DNA from: Chryseobacterium jejuense
Lineage (GTDB): Bacteria > Bacteroidota > Bacteroidia > Flavobacteriales > Weeksellaceae
NCBI RefSeq assembly: GCF_017877355.1
Contig: NZ_JAGIPR010000001.1
Location: 744,001-808,000 of the forward strand
Length of the DNA: 64,000 bases
Direction: 5' to 3'
Each line of letters opens with the position of its first letter. Positions within the stretch are counted from its first letter, which is position 1. The translations under genes and the position numbers were made by a program. The notes beneath the pieces are model-generated. The model saw only the letters and a program-made list of their open reading frames with translations. It had not been told where the DNA came from and did not search any database. Below, piece by piece: positions 8,716 to 15,978 of this stretch.

Positions 8716-9531
8716 CTAAACGATAAATAATGAGGCAATAGCTTGTGCATCACTTCCACTCAAAATTTCATCATAGGCTGCAGAGCCTGCGGCAGCTCCA
8801 AATGCAGTTCCAGTGTTGTATCCGGCCTGATTCACGTTATCTTCACCGGCATAGACAGGATTAGTAGCTGATGGCATATTTCCTCCATTAGCAAGTTCAA
8901 TCCAACCTTTATTAGCTCGCATTCTTCTAACTTGTGAAGCATGTCTTGCTTCCACAGAATGAATCTGCAAGGCCGCTTGAAGAACAACTTTATTGGACAT
9001 AACATTTCCAGCCTGTCCTTTATAAGCTCTTACTCCTGTATCTTCAAAAGCCTGAGAGAGAATAAGAAATTGATTGTAATCGGTAAATGGTGAAAAATTA
9101 CCGTTTGCTGTAAAATCAAAAGTTGGTTTGCTACCGGGAGTTACTCCCAGAGATGTAAGGGTGCTTTTCAGAAAACTGACATGGGCAGATTCATGTTTGG
9201 AAATTTGCATAAAAACTGCTCTGTCTGCATTGGGAATTAATCCTGAGGTGGATAATCCTATAGCGTAATATTCGTTTTCAAGGTACTCAAGTATCAGAGC
9301 AAGTTGTAAAGCGTCTGTTAAAGTACTTTTAAGGGCTGTTCCGGTAATCTTTGTATTTACTGTTTCTGCTTTTACTGACGTTGTCATTAAGGCTCCTAAT
9401 CCTAGAGGAACAGCGGCTACAGCTGTTTTTTTTCCTAGTAAGGATATATTTGTAATGGTTTCCTGCCGGGATGCTTCCGTGGTGAAGAATTTATCATGAG
9501 AAAGCTTATCTAATAATTTAAGAATGTTCAT
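8716..9531 (-). CDS. Ferritin-like domain protein (periplasmic, Ferritin_2 type)
   Basis: 271 residues. After a segment with a hydrophobic stretch (KKTAVAAVPLGLGALMTTSVKA, about residues 34-55, likely export signal) comes a four-helix bundle with two metal half-sites: EYLENEYY plus KHESAHVSF, and AFEDTGVRAY plus HSVEARHASQVR. These E/ExxH pairs fit a di-iron or di-metal ferritin-like site (Pfam Ferritin_2, also seen in desiccation-related proteins). It lies 25 bases downstream of a second ferritin-like gene and surely shares its transcript. Role is unknown; oxidative or metal stress protection is an inference from family and neighbours. Confidence 0.8.
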   Translation of the reverse strand: MNILKLLDKLSHDKFFTTEASRQETITNISLLGKKTAVAAVPLGLGALMTTSVKAETVNTKITGTALKSTLTDALQLALILEYLENEYYAIGLSTSGLIPNADRAVFMQISKHESAHVSFLKSTLTSLGVTPGSKPTFDFTANGNFSPFTDYNQFLILSQAFEDTGVRAYKGQAGNVMSNKVVLQAALQIHSVEARHASQVRRMRANKGWIELANGGNMPSATNPVYAGEDNVNQAGYNTGTAFGAAAGSAAYDEILSGSDAQAIASLFIV

Positions 9532-9556
9532 AATACAAATTTTTGAAGATGAATAA

Positions 9557-10270
9557 TTAATTAATACCTCTTTCTTTCCAGGTAAAGCGGGTTTTTATAA
9601 ATCCTCCTGCTGCCATTACAATATCCTTCGGCTCTTTAGCAAGATCAAGACCATTCGCGTCTATTACATCGTCACCGGAAAAATCAGCGGTTCCGGGATT
9701 GATGAGATTTCTGATAGCAGAAGCATGTCTGGCTTCTACGGAAACTATTTTTCCTGCAATGACAAGATAGTCAGCATTAGTTATGTACTTTCCGGCACCA
9801 TTGTAAGCCGCTACTCCTGTATCTTCCAATGCTTTTGCCGTGGCAAGTACAGAATTTCGGTCATTAAAGTTTACATTGGGATACTGAAAGTCAAGTTTTG
9901 GAAGTACATTTTGGGTAGCACCGCTGATTGCTGCTTTAAAAAAATCCCGGTGTATTACCTCATGATGGTAAAGATCAGTGAAGACCTCTTTTTCAATACT
10001 GGAAATTCCGGTATAAAAATTATTCACTACTTTGGTGTAAAAATCGGCTTCCAGTTGTTCAAGGGCGTAAGCATAATTTAAAATTCCTACATCTCCGGTT
10101 CCTAAATCAAAGATTTTGCTGTTATCCATCATCTGAAAGTCGTCATCATCATTACAGCCTATCATTGTGAGCCCGGCAATTGCCAGTCCCACGCCGCTCA
10201 GCTTTAAAAAGTTTCTTCTGCCTGTATCAAGAGTTGCCCCCTGATTAGAAACATGAATCATTTTTTTCAT
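9557..10270 (-). CDS. Tat-exported ferritin-like lipoprotein
   Basis: 237 residues. The N-terminus has a twin-arginine motif GRRNFLKLSG, a hydrophobic stretch and a lipobox-like IGC, so it is probably exported folded by Tat and lipid-anchored. The bundle carries the same metal-ligand pattern as its partner: YALEQLEADFY, HHEVIHRDFF, ALEDTGVAAY, SVEARHASAIR. Tat export suggests the metal is loaded in the cytoplasm. It is the first gene of a two-gene unit with the protein at 8716. A hairpin with U-run separates it from the fasciclin gene upstream, so expression comes by read-through or from its own promoter. Confidence 0.82.
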   Translation of the reverse strand: MKKMIHVSNQGATLDTGRRNFLKLSGVGLAIAGLTMIGCNDDDDFQMMDNSKIFDLGTGDVGILNYAYALEQLEADFYTKVVNNFYTGISSIEKEVFTDLYHHEVIHRDFFKAAISGATQNVLPKLDFQYPNVNFNDRNSVLATAKALEDTGVAAYNGAGKYITNADYLVIAGKIVSVEARHASAIRNLINPGTADFSGDDVIDANGLDLAKEPKDIVMAAGGFIKTRFTWKERGIN

Positions 10271-10311
10271 AATATTAATTTTTGAAGTGTTGGTTAAATA
10301 ATCAAAAGAAA

Positions 10312-10338
10312 AAACAGCACCCTGAAAATATGCTGTTT
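10312..10338 (-). terminator. Terminator between fasciclin gene and ferritin-like pair
   Basis: On the minus strand AAACAGCA and TGCTGTTT enclose an 11-nt loop, followed by a run of T residues (TTTTTTCTTTT). It sits just past the fasciclin stop codon, so it should end or attenuate that transcript before the ferritin-like genes. Confidence 0.7.
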
Positions 10339-10351
10339 AGCGTTATGTATA

Positions 10352-10921
10352 CTATGGCATCAGAACCGTATCTATTACGTGAATAACCCCGTTAGACTGA
10401 TTCACGTCTGCAATGGTTACTTTAGCACTGTTTCCTTTCGCATCTTTTATATAAAGATCTTTACCTTTCGTCCAGAAAGTAAGCTCCTCGCCCTGTACAG
10501 TTTTCATCATGCTTTTTCCGTTTCCAGCTTTCACTGCAGCCCAGATTTCTTTAGCACTGTATCTTCCTGGCAGAACATGATAGGTTAATATGCTTGTAAG
10601 CATTGTCTTATTTTCTGGCTTCACCAAGGTTTCTACTGTACCTTTAGGTAGTTTTGAAAATGCTGCATCTGTAGGTGCCAGCACTGTAAAAGGTCCTTTA
10701 CCCTCCAGTGTTTCTACCAAGCCTGCGGCTTTTACGGCAGCTACTAAAGTTTTATGATCTTTAGAGTTGACGGCATTTTCAATAATGTTTTTAGATGGGT
10801 ACATAGGAGCTCCTCCTACCATAACTGTTTTTTCTTTCATCATCTGTGCAGTTACCTTCCCACTAAATGCAAATGATAAAGCTACCATTGCTAAAACTGT
10901 GATTTTTGATTGTGTGTTCAT
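10352..10921 (-). CDS. Fasciclin (FAS1) domain secreted protein
   Basis: 189 residues with a cleavable signal peptide (residues 1-25, ending VTAQ) and one FAS1 domain. Its H1 segment GPFTVLAPTDAAFSKLP and H2 segment SNGVIHVIDTVLMP are textbook. FAS1 proteins act in adhesion or the extracellular matrix and are often under ECF sigma factors with RskA-type anti-sigmas (as with MPT70/83 in mycobacteria, established knowledge). Here such a pair lies 700 bases away. The promoter region shares a two-part motif with msrB (see 10962-10998). Function in this organism is unknown. Confidence 0.9.
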   Translation of the reverse strand: MNTQSKITVLAMVALSFAFSGKVTAQMMKEKTVMVGGAPMYPSKNIIENAVNSKDHKTLVAAVKAAGLVETLEGKGPFTVLAPTDAAFSKLPKGTVETLVKPENKTMLTSILTYHVLPGRYSAKEIWAAVKAGNGKSMMKTVQGEELTFWTKGKDLYIKDAKGNSAKVTIADVNQSNGVIHVIDTVLMP

Positions 10922-10961
10922 TGTAATGATTTTTTTTAAATGAATTATGATTAATTTATGT

Positions 10962-10998
10962 TCTTAATGTCATTTACGAGTTTGGTTTTATTTTGGAT
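10962..10998 (-). promoter_or_regulatory. Two-part ECF-type promoter motif upstream of the fasciclin gene
   Basis: Read on the minus strand: ATCCAAA, 12 bases, TCGTAAATGA, 2 bases, TTAAGA, with the ATG 58 bases past the start of the second block. The same blocks with the same 12- and 2-base gaps precede msrB. No TAnnTTTG element is seen here. The proposed reader is the ECF sigma factor encoded at 11651; this is inference from shared sequence and proximity. Confidence 0.6.
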
Positions 10999-11038
10999 TG
11001 AAAAAAGATGAAATATATTATAAGTGTCAGTTAAACAG

Positions 11039-11560
11039 TTACTTATTTTTATTGTCAGGTCTGAAGTCAAGACATATAGAGTTCATGCAGAATCTTTTTC
11101 CTGTTGGTTTTGGACCATCATCGAAAATATGGCCAAGGTGAGAATCACATCTTCCACATAAAACTTCTGTTCTTACCATATGATGAGAAGTATCTTTTTT
11201 GTATTTCACACTGTTTTTACGGATGGGCTGGTAAAATGAAGGCCAGCCGCAGGTAGTGGCAAATTTTGAAGTGGAAAGAAATAATGGGTTTCCACATACA
11301 GCACAATAATAGGTTCCCTTTTCATCAAGTTCATAATATTTTCCTGTAAAGGCTGTTTCTGTGGCTCCTTCTCTCGCTACCTGATACAGTTCAGGCTGTA
11401 AAATCTTTTTCCATTCAGAATTATCTACTTTCAGTATGTTTTCTGCTCTGTGTGAGTAGTAAGGATTCCGGATTTTAAAATGATCTGTCTGTGCCTTATA
11501 TTTCCCGGTAGCTATTGTTATAACACCGATTAAAATAACTTTTGATAGTAAGTTTTTCAT
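11039..11560 (-). CDS. msrB: Peptide-methionine (R)-S-oxide reductase, exported
   Basis: 173 residues. It has an N-terminal signal (hydrophobic residues 6-18, then KAQ), so it repairs oxidised methionine outside the cytoplasm. The zinc site is complete: Cys86 and Cys89 (YCAVCG), Cys135 and Cys138 (CGRCDSHLGH). The catalytic motif RFCMN holds Cys158, and CGWPSF at 104-109 provides a likely resolving cysteine. It is transcribed divergently from the ECF sigma gene. The shared motif with the fasciclin promoter points to sigma-factor control. The family call is certain; the reductant partner is unknown. Confidence 0.93.
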   Translation of the reverse strand: MKNLLSKVILIGVITIATGKYKAQTDHFKIRNPYYSHRAENILKVDNSEWKKILQPELYQVAREGATETAFTGKYYELDEKGTYYCAVCGNPLFLSTSKFATTCGWPSFYQPIRKNSVKYKKDTSHHMVRTEVLCGRCDSHLGHIFDDGPKPTGKRFCMNSICLDFRPDNKNK

Positions 11561-11582
11561 ATTTAATAATTTTTAAATATTG

Positions 11583-11619
11583 TCTTAAAATCATTTACGA
11601 AATAAAAGATTATTTGGAT
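11583..11619 (-). promoter_or_regulatory. Two-part ECF-type promoter motif upstream of msrB
   Basis: On the minus strand: ATCCAAA, 12 bases, TCGTAAATGA, 2 bases, TTAAGA, followed 40 bases after the second block's start by the msrB ATG. The second block is a 10/10 match to the fasciclin copy, and the spacing is identical. The upstream end abuts the -33 element of the divergent sigma promoter, so the two promoters may interfere. Confidence 0.6.
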
Positions 11620-11622
11620 TTT

Positions 11623-11653
11623 GTTTGATGTGTGTATTATTTTATTACATTTG
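11623..11653 (+). promoter_or_regulatory. Housekeeping-type promoter of the ECF sigma/anti-sigma pair
   Basis: TTTG at 11623-11626 and TACATTTG at 11646-11653 are separated by 19 bases, a very good match to the Bacteroidota -33/-7 promoter (TTTG, N19-21, TAnnTTTG). Transcription should begin near 11659, which bears on the start codon of the gene that follows. Confidence 0.6.
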
Positions 11654-12220
11654 AGCAGAAAAATAAAAATTATTAAAACAACCTATTCTGAAGAAGAACT
11701 TATCGTTTTACTAAAAGAAAAAAACGAAAACGGTTTTCATTATCTGTATGACCACTATTCCGGTGCGTTGTATGGAATTGTTTTTCGTATTGTTCAGTCT
11801 AAAGAATATGCTGAAGAAGTGATTCAGGATGTTTTTGTTAAAATTTGGAATTCTATTCATCAATATGATGCCTCTAAAGGGAGATTTTATACATGGATCA
11901 TTAATATTGCAAGAAATACAGCTATAGATTACCTGAAGTCTAAAGGATTCCAGAACGAACTTAAAAACCAACCTCTTCCCGATTTCGTATATAATAGTAC
12001 AGAACTTTCAACAGTCAATCATTCAGTTGATTATATAGGATTTAATAATGTGCTTGAAAATCTTGAAGTTGATAAACAGGAGCTCATCAATCTTTCATAT
12101 TATCAGGGATATACACAGCATGAGATTTCTGAAAAACTGAAGATACCGCTTGGAACAGTAAAGACAAAAATGCGGAATGCATTAATGAAATTAAAGGACT
12201 TGTTAAAAGATTATCAATAA
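11651..12220 (+). CDS. ECF RNA polymerase sigma factor (sigma-70 family)
   Basis: About 190 residues. Region 2 is seen in FHYLYDHYSGALYGIVFRIV and YAEEVIQDVFVKIWNSI, and region 4 in YYQGYTQHEISEKLKIPLGTVKTKM. There is no region 1 or 3, as expected for ECF factors of the SigK type. The start is uncertain. No ATG is in frame; TTG at 11621, GTG at 11630 and TTG at 11651 are possible. The conserved sequence seems to begin at ATA 11663 (IKIIKTTYSEEEL), just after the predicted transcription start. The gene is followed one base later by its RskA-type anti-sigma. The proposed regulon includes msrB and the fasciclin gene. Confidence 0.88.
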   Translation: MSRKIKIIKTTYSEEELIVLLKEKNENGFHYLYDHYSGALYGIVFRIVQSKEYAEEVIQDVFVKIWNSIHQYDASKGRFYTWIINIARNTAIDYLKSKGFQNELKNQPLPDFVYNSTELSTVNHSVDYIGFNNVLENLEVDKQELINLSYYQGYTQHEISEKLKIPLGTVKTKMRNALMKLKDLLKDYQ

Positions 12221-12221
12221 A

Positions 12222-13028
12222 TTGAATACTAAAGAATACATATCATCCGGAATTATAGAATCTTATATTCTAGGTCATGCTTCTCCTGAGGAAGCAGGTA
12301 TTTTGGAGTGTGTGATAAAGAATAATGCGGAAGTGAGGGCTGCTTTTGAAGAAGCCCAAAAAACATTGGAAAATCTTGCTACAGCGCAGGCTATAGCGCC
12401 ACCAGATGATTTAAAATCCAAGATCTGGAATAAGATTCAAAAGGAACAGAATTTTGAAGAAGAAAAACCTTTTTCTCCAGAAATTTCTGCTACTCCTTCT
12501 CTGGAAGTGTCTGAAGTTAAAAAAAGTATTCCTTGGAAAACGTTGGGTATTGCTGCTTCTGTTTTATTTTTAGCAAGTGTTGCCGGAAATCTTTTTTGGG
12601 TCAGTAAGCAATCTGAAGTACAAAAAGAAATTGCAGTAATGAAGGCTGAGAAACAATCTCAGGACTTGGCTATGCAGAAGATGAACCAGAAAATAACCAT
12701 GTTTTCTAATCCTGAGATGCAAATGGTCATGTTAAAAGGTGTAGAAAATCATAAGGATGCTAAAGCAATGGTTTTCTGGGATAAAAAAACAAAAGAAGTT
12801 TACCTTAATGCAGAGAACTTGCCTAAAGCCCCTGCAGGAATGCAGTATCAGCTTTGGGCTATAGAAGACGGAAAACCTGTAAGTGCAGGAATGTATTCAG
12901 AAGATAAGGACAGTCAGGTTGCTTTGGCTAGTATACCTAAAGCACAGGCCTTTGCTATCACTCTTGAAAAAGAAGGCGGAAGCCCTGTTCCAACAATGGA
13001 AAATATGTTTGTAATGGGAGAAATATAA
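12222..13028 (+). CDS. Anti-sigma factor, RskA family
   Basis: 268 residues beginning at a TTG (MNTKEYISSGIIESYILGHAS); the TTG start is supported by the conserved opening of this family and by lying one base after the sigma stop. An N-terminal cytoplasmic zinc-less anti-sigma domain (about 1-80) is followed by one membrane segment near residues 107-127. A periplasmic RskA domain follows, with YQLWAIEDGKPVSAG near 205-220. The design implies a signal from the periplasm that frees the sigma factor, usually by regulated proteolysis in this family. The pair is co-transcribed and ends at a terminator at 13079. Confidence 0.87.
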   Translation: MNTKEYISSGIIESYILGHASPEEAGILECVIKNNAEVRAAFEEAQKTLENLATAQAIAPPDDLKSKIWNKIQKEQNFEEEKPFSPEISATPSLEVSEVKKSIPWKTLGIAASVLFLASVAGNLFWVSKQSEVQKEIAVMKAEKQSQDLAMQKMNQKITMFSNPEMQMVMLKGVENHKDAKAMVFWDKKTKEVYLNAENLPKAPAGMQYQLWAIEDGKPVSAGMYSEDKDSQVALASIPKAQAFAITLEKEGGSPVPTMENMFVMGEI

Positions 13029-13078
13029 AGAAATAGATTAAAATTAATAATATTTCCAGTCTCTAAATAATAAAAAAA

Positions 13079-13104
13079 CAAAAGCATCCGATTGGATGCT
13101 TTTG
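13079..13104. terminator. Bidirectional terminator between anti-sigma gene and metE
   Basis: CAAAAGCATCC and GGATGCTTTTG around a GATT loop. The minus-strand side has a strong T7 run, so it mainly ends metE; the plus-strand side is followed by TTCTTT. Confidence 0.8.
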
Positions 13105-13126
13105 TTCTTTATGGAATTGAAAATAA

Positions 13127-15430
13127 TTAAGATGCAAATTCTACAGAAGCTTCTTTAGCAGCAGCAACCATAGCAATTAAAGCCTTTTCAGTTTCTTCCC
13201 AATGTCTGGTTTTTAAACCGCAATCCGGATTTACCCAAAGCTGTTTTGCAGGAATTACCTGTTGTGCTTTGATGAGCAATTCTGTCATTTCTTCCTTAGA
13301 CGGAACTCTTGGTGAGTGAATATCATAAACTCCCGGACCAATCTCATTAGGATATTGGAAGTCTGCAAAAGCATATAAAAGCTCCATTTGCGATCTTGAA
13401 CATTCTATCGTAATCACATCAGCATCCATATCCGCAATATTCTTAATAATGTCATTAAATTCAGAATAGCACATGTGGGTATGGATTTGGGTAGTGTCTT
13501 CTACTCCACTTGCTGATATTTTAAACGCTTCAACAGCCCATGTCAGATAGTTCTGCCAGTCAGTTTTTCGCAATGGAAGTCCTTCACGGATAGCGGGTTC
13601 ATCAATCTGTATAATTCTGATTCCGGCCTTCTCCAGATCCTGAACTTCATCACGGATGGCCAGAGCAATCTGTTTACAGGTTTCGGAACGAGGTTGATCG
13701 TCACGTACAAATGACCATTGTAGAATAGTAACAGGTCCTGTTAACATCCCTTTTACCCATTGATTGGTTTGAGATTGGGCATATTGAGACCAGTAAACCG
13801 TCATAGGTTCCGGACGGAAGATATCTCCAAAAATGATCGGAGGTTTTACACAGCGGCTTCCATAGCTCTGTACCCAGCCATTTTTGGTGAAAATAAAACC
13901 TTTCAGCTGCTCTCCGAAGTATTCCACCATATCATTACGCTCATATTCTCCATGAACGAGAACATCAATTCCAATGTTTTCCTGCCAACGGATGGTTCTC
14001 TGGGTTTCCTCTTTTAATAAAGCATCATATTGTTCAGCTGTTAATTCTCCTTTTTTGAATTTTGATCTCCAGCTTCTTACCTCGGCAGTCTGCGGGAACG
14101 ATCCGATAGTAGTTGTCGGAAACAACGGAAGCTGTAATGTTTTTTGCTGCGCTTCCTTACGGATATTGAAAGGATTCTTTCTTTGTGAATCTTGTTCTGT
14201 AACAGATGCTGCTCTTAATTTTACTTCTTCATTATGGATGAGTGGAGAAGTTTTTCTGTCCGAAATTGCCTTTTTATTATCATCAAAATCCTGTAGAATA
14301 TGGCTATCTGTTGTTCCTGATGCCAATTCTTTAAGGGTAACCACTTCTTTTACCTTTTGTTTGGCAAAAGCCAGCCAGTTTTTAATTTCAGAATTAAGAT
14401 TCGTTTCAAAGTCTAAATCACATGGCGAATGCAGCAGGGAACTTGATGGAGCGATAAAAACCCTTTCAGATCCAAGTTTTTCGACTGCTTTTGTAATAAA
14501 AGACAACGATGTTTCATAATCATTTTTCCAGATGTTTCTTCCATCTACCACTCCCAGAGATAAACTCAGGCTTTCAGGAATAGCATGAAGAACGTCTTCC
14601 AACTGTTCCGGACTTCTTACCAAATCAATATGCAATACATTCACAGGAAGTGAAACAGCAAGAGGTAAATTGTTTTTTAATCCTTCAAAATAAGTGGCTA
14701 CAATGAATTTAAGTTTTGGAAACAGTCTTCGTAGCTCAGCATACACAAAAGTATAGGTTTCTTTTGCCTTTTCAGTAATATCTAACGCAAGGAATGGTTC
14801 GTCAAACTGAATCCATTCTGCCCCTTGAACCTGAAGTTTTGATAGTATCTCAATATAAACAGAGAGTAGATTGTGAGCAAGATCCAGTTTATCAAATCCT
14901 TCTTCTTTTTCTTTTCCTAAAAGTAAATATGAAACCAAACCGATAATCACAGGTTTTGCATTGATTCCTGCCTGTTTAGCACCTGCAAATTCATTGAGGA
15001 TTTTATCTGAACTAAGCTTAAACTGTTGGTTTTTATAAAATTCAGGAACGATATAATGGTAATTGGTATCAAACCATTTGGTCATTTCCATGGCAGTGAT
15101 ATCCAATCCGTCTTTCTGATAGCCTCTTGCCATAGCAAAATAAAGATCCAGTTCAGAATTATTTTTTCTAAGTGCTACTTCATGATAACGTGTCGGAATA
15201 GCACCTACCACCAGACTCATATCCAGTACCTGATCGTAATAGGAAAAATCATTACATGGAATAAGATCTATCCCGGCTTCTTTCTGAAGGCTCCAGTTCT
15301 GGCTGCAGATAGTTCTTCCTGCTGTAAGAAGTTCTTCCAAAACAATTTTACCTGACCAATACTGTTCGCAGGCTTTCTTAAGTTCTCTTTTGCTACCAAT
15401 ACGCGGATAGCCCAGAATGTGAGTTTGCAT
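13127..15430 (-). CDS. metE: Cobalamin-independent methionine synthase
   Basis: 767 residues, the normal length for MetE (5-methyltetrahydropteroyltriglutamate-homocysteine methyltransferase), which transfers the methyl group to homocysteine in the cytoplasm. The N-terminal barrel opens with ILGYPRIGSKRELKKA. The C-terminal barrel carries TTTIGSFPQT and the zinc ligands in HTHMCYSEF (His, Cys), ITIECSRS (Glu) and NPDCGLKTR (Cys). A cobalamin riboswitch lies in the leader, so the gene should be shut off when B12 is available for a MetH-type enzyme encoded elsewhere. The gene stands alone on the minus strand. Confidence 0.97.
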   Translation of the reverse strand: MQTHILGYPRIGSKRELKKACEQYWSGKIVLEELLTAGRTICSQNWSLQKEAGIDLIPCNDFSYYDQVLDMSLVVGAIPTRYHEVALRKNNSELDLYFAMARGYQKDGLDITAMEMTKWFDTNYHYIVPEFYKNQQFKLSSDKILNEFAGAKQAGINAKPVIIGLVSYLLLGKEKEEGFDKLDLAHNLLSVYIEILSKLQVQGAEWIQFDEPFLALDITEKAKETYTFVYAELRRLFPKLKFIVATYFEGLKNNLPLAVSLPVNVLHIDLVRSPEQLEDVLHAIPESLSLSLGVVDGRNIWKNDYETSLSFITKAVEKLGSERVFIAPSSSLLHSPCDLDFETNLNSEIKNWLAFAKQKVKEVVTLKELASGTTDSHILQDFDDNKKAISDRKTSPLIHNEEVKLRAASVTEQDSQRKNPFNIRKEAQQKTLQLPLFPTTTIGSFPQTAEVRSWRSKFKKGELTAEQYDALLKEETQRTIRWQENIGIDVLVHGEYERNDMVEYFGEQLKGFIFTKNGWVQSYGSRCVKPPIIFGDIFRPEPMTVYWSQYAQSQTNQWVKGMLTGPVTILQWSFVRDDQPRSETCKQIALAIRDEVQDLEKAGIRIIQIDEPAIREGLPLRKTDWQNYLTWAVEAFKISASGVEDTTQIHTHMCYSEFNDIIKNIADMDADVITIECSRSQMELLYAFADFQYPNEIGPGVYDIHSPRVPSKEEMTELLIKAQQVIPAKQLWVNPDCGLKTRHWEETEKALIAMVAAAKEASVEFAS

Positions 15431-15614
15431 TTTTACAAATTTTTAGATTACACTTTATTTTAAAGCTCTTTGAAATGCTTCAGAATGCATTGTAGGATAA
15501 GTAAATCTTTGAAGTCAATGATATAGGCAAAGGATACAATTCTCCGGAAGAAAATGTAAGCCAATATCATCTGTATAACTCAAAAGCTTCACACCGCGAA
15601 AGCATTGTCAATTC

Positions 15615-15765
15615 AGTAAAGGCAGGTCTCCTGACTTGTAACGGTTTCCGTCATCCTTCCCGCTTTTGGCAGTGGATATCTAAGGACAGAAACCTTTGAT
15701 GTGTTACTTACAGTTGCGCGACAGCTCGTGATTCCCACACGATTCCCTATTAATCTACGTTAAGT
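15615..15765 (-). promoter_or_regulatory. Cobalamin riboswitch controlling metE
   Basis: On the minus strand the conserved blocks of the cobalamin aptamer follow in order. They are TTAATAGGGAATCGTG near 15753, the B12-box-like GCTGTCGCGCAACTGTAAG near 15715, CCACTGCC, GGGAAGGATG, and the closing GTCAGGAGACCTGCC at about 15621-15636. It lies about 185 bases ahead of the metE ATG. The aptamer type and position fit repression of the B12-independent enzyme when adenosyl- or methylcobalamin is present. The exact expression platform was not resolved. Confidence 0.9.
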
Positions 15766-15802
15766 AAAACCTTTCCTGTTTGATGAAGATCATAAAGAAC
15801 TC

Positions 15803-15834
15803 ATCTATTATCAATATTAAGTTCGATAATAGAT
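15803..15834. repeat. 10-bp perfect inverted repeat upstream of the metE riboswitch
   Basis: ATCTATTATC at 15803-15812 and GATAATAGAT at 15825-15834, with a 12-base spacer. It lies just upstream of the riboswitch on the metE side, where an operator for a transcription factor would be expected. The bound protein is unknown. Confidence 0.5.
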
Positions 15835-15924
15835 TTTAATTTTGTGTAAAATTATTAAAACAGAATATATTATCAATTAAAAGTGTTTTATTCGGTTAAT
15901 TTAGCTTTTAATATGCGTTTTTAA

Positions 15925-15978
15925 AGAATATAATTCTGTAAATTTGAATGATTTTAAACCATAAAAGAATAATATTCT
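15925..15978 (+). promoter_or_regulatory. Two matching palindromes before the Lrp/AsnC gene (possible autoregulatory operators)
   Basis: AGAATATAATTCT at 15925-15937 and AGAATAATATTCT at 15966-15978 both follow AGAAT-N3-ATTCT. Their starts are 41 bases apart, about four helical turns, and the second touches the GTG start codon. Lrp/AsnC octamers wrap evenly spaced sites, so self-control is likely. A half-matching AGAATATATTATC lies further up at 15862. Confidence 0.55.

Noticed and set aside
13974-14519. 181-codon open frame antisense to metE
   Set aside because: It lies wholly inside a certain metE gene, has shadow-like composition (Ser/Cys-rich) and no promoter or start context.
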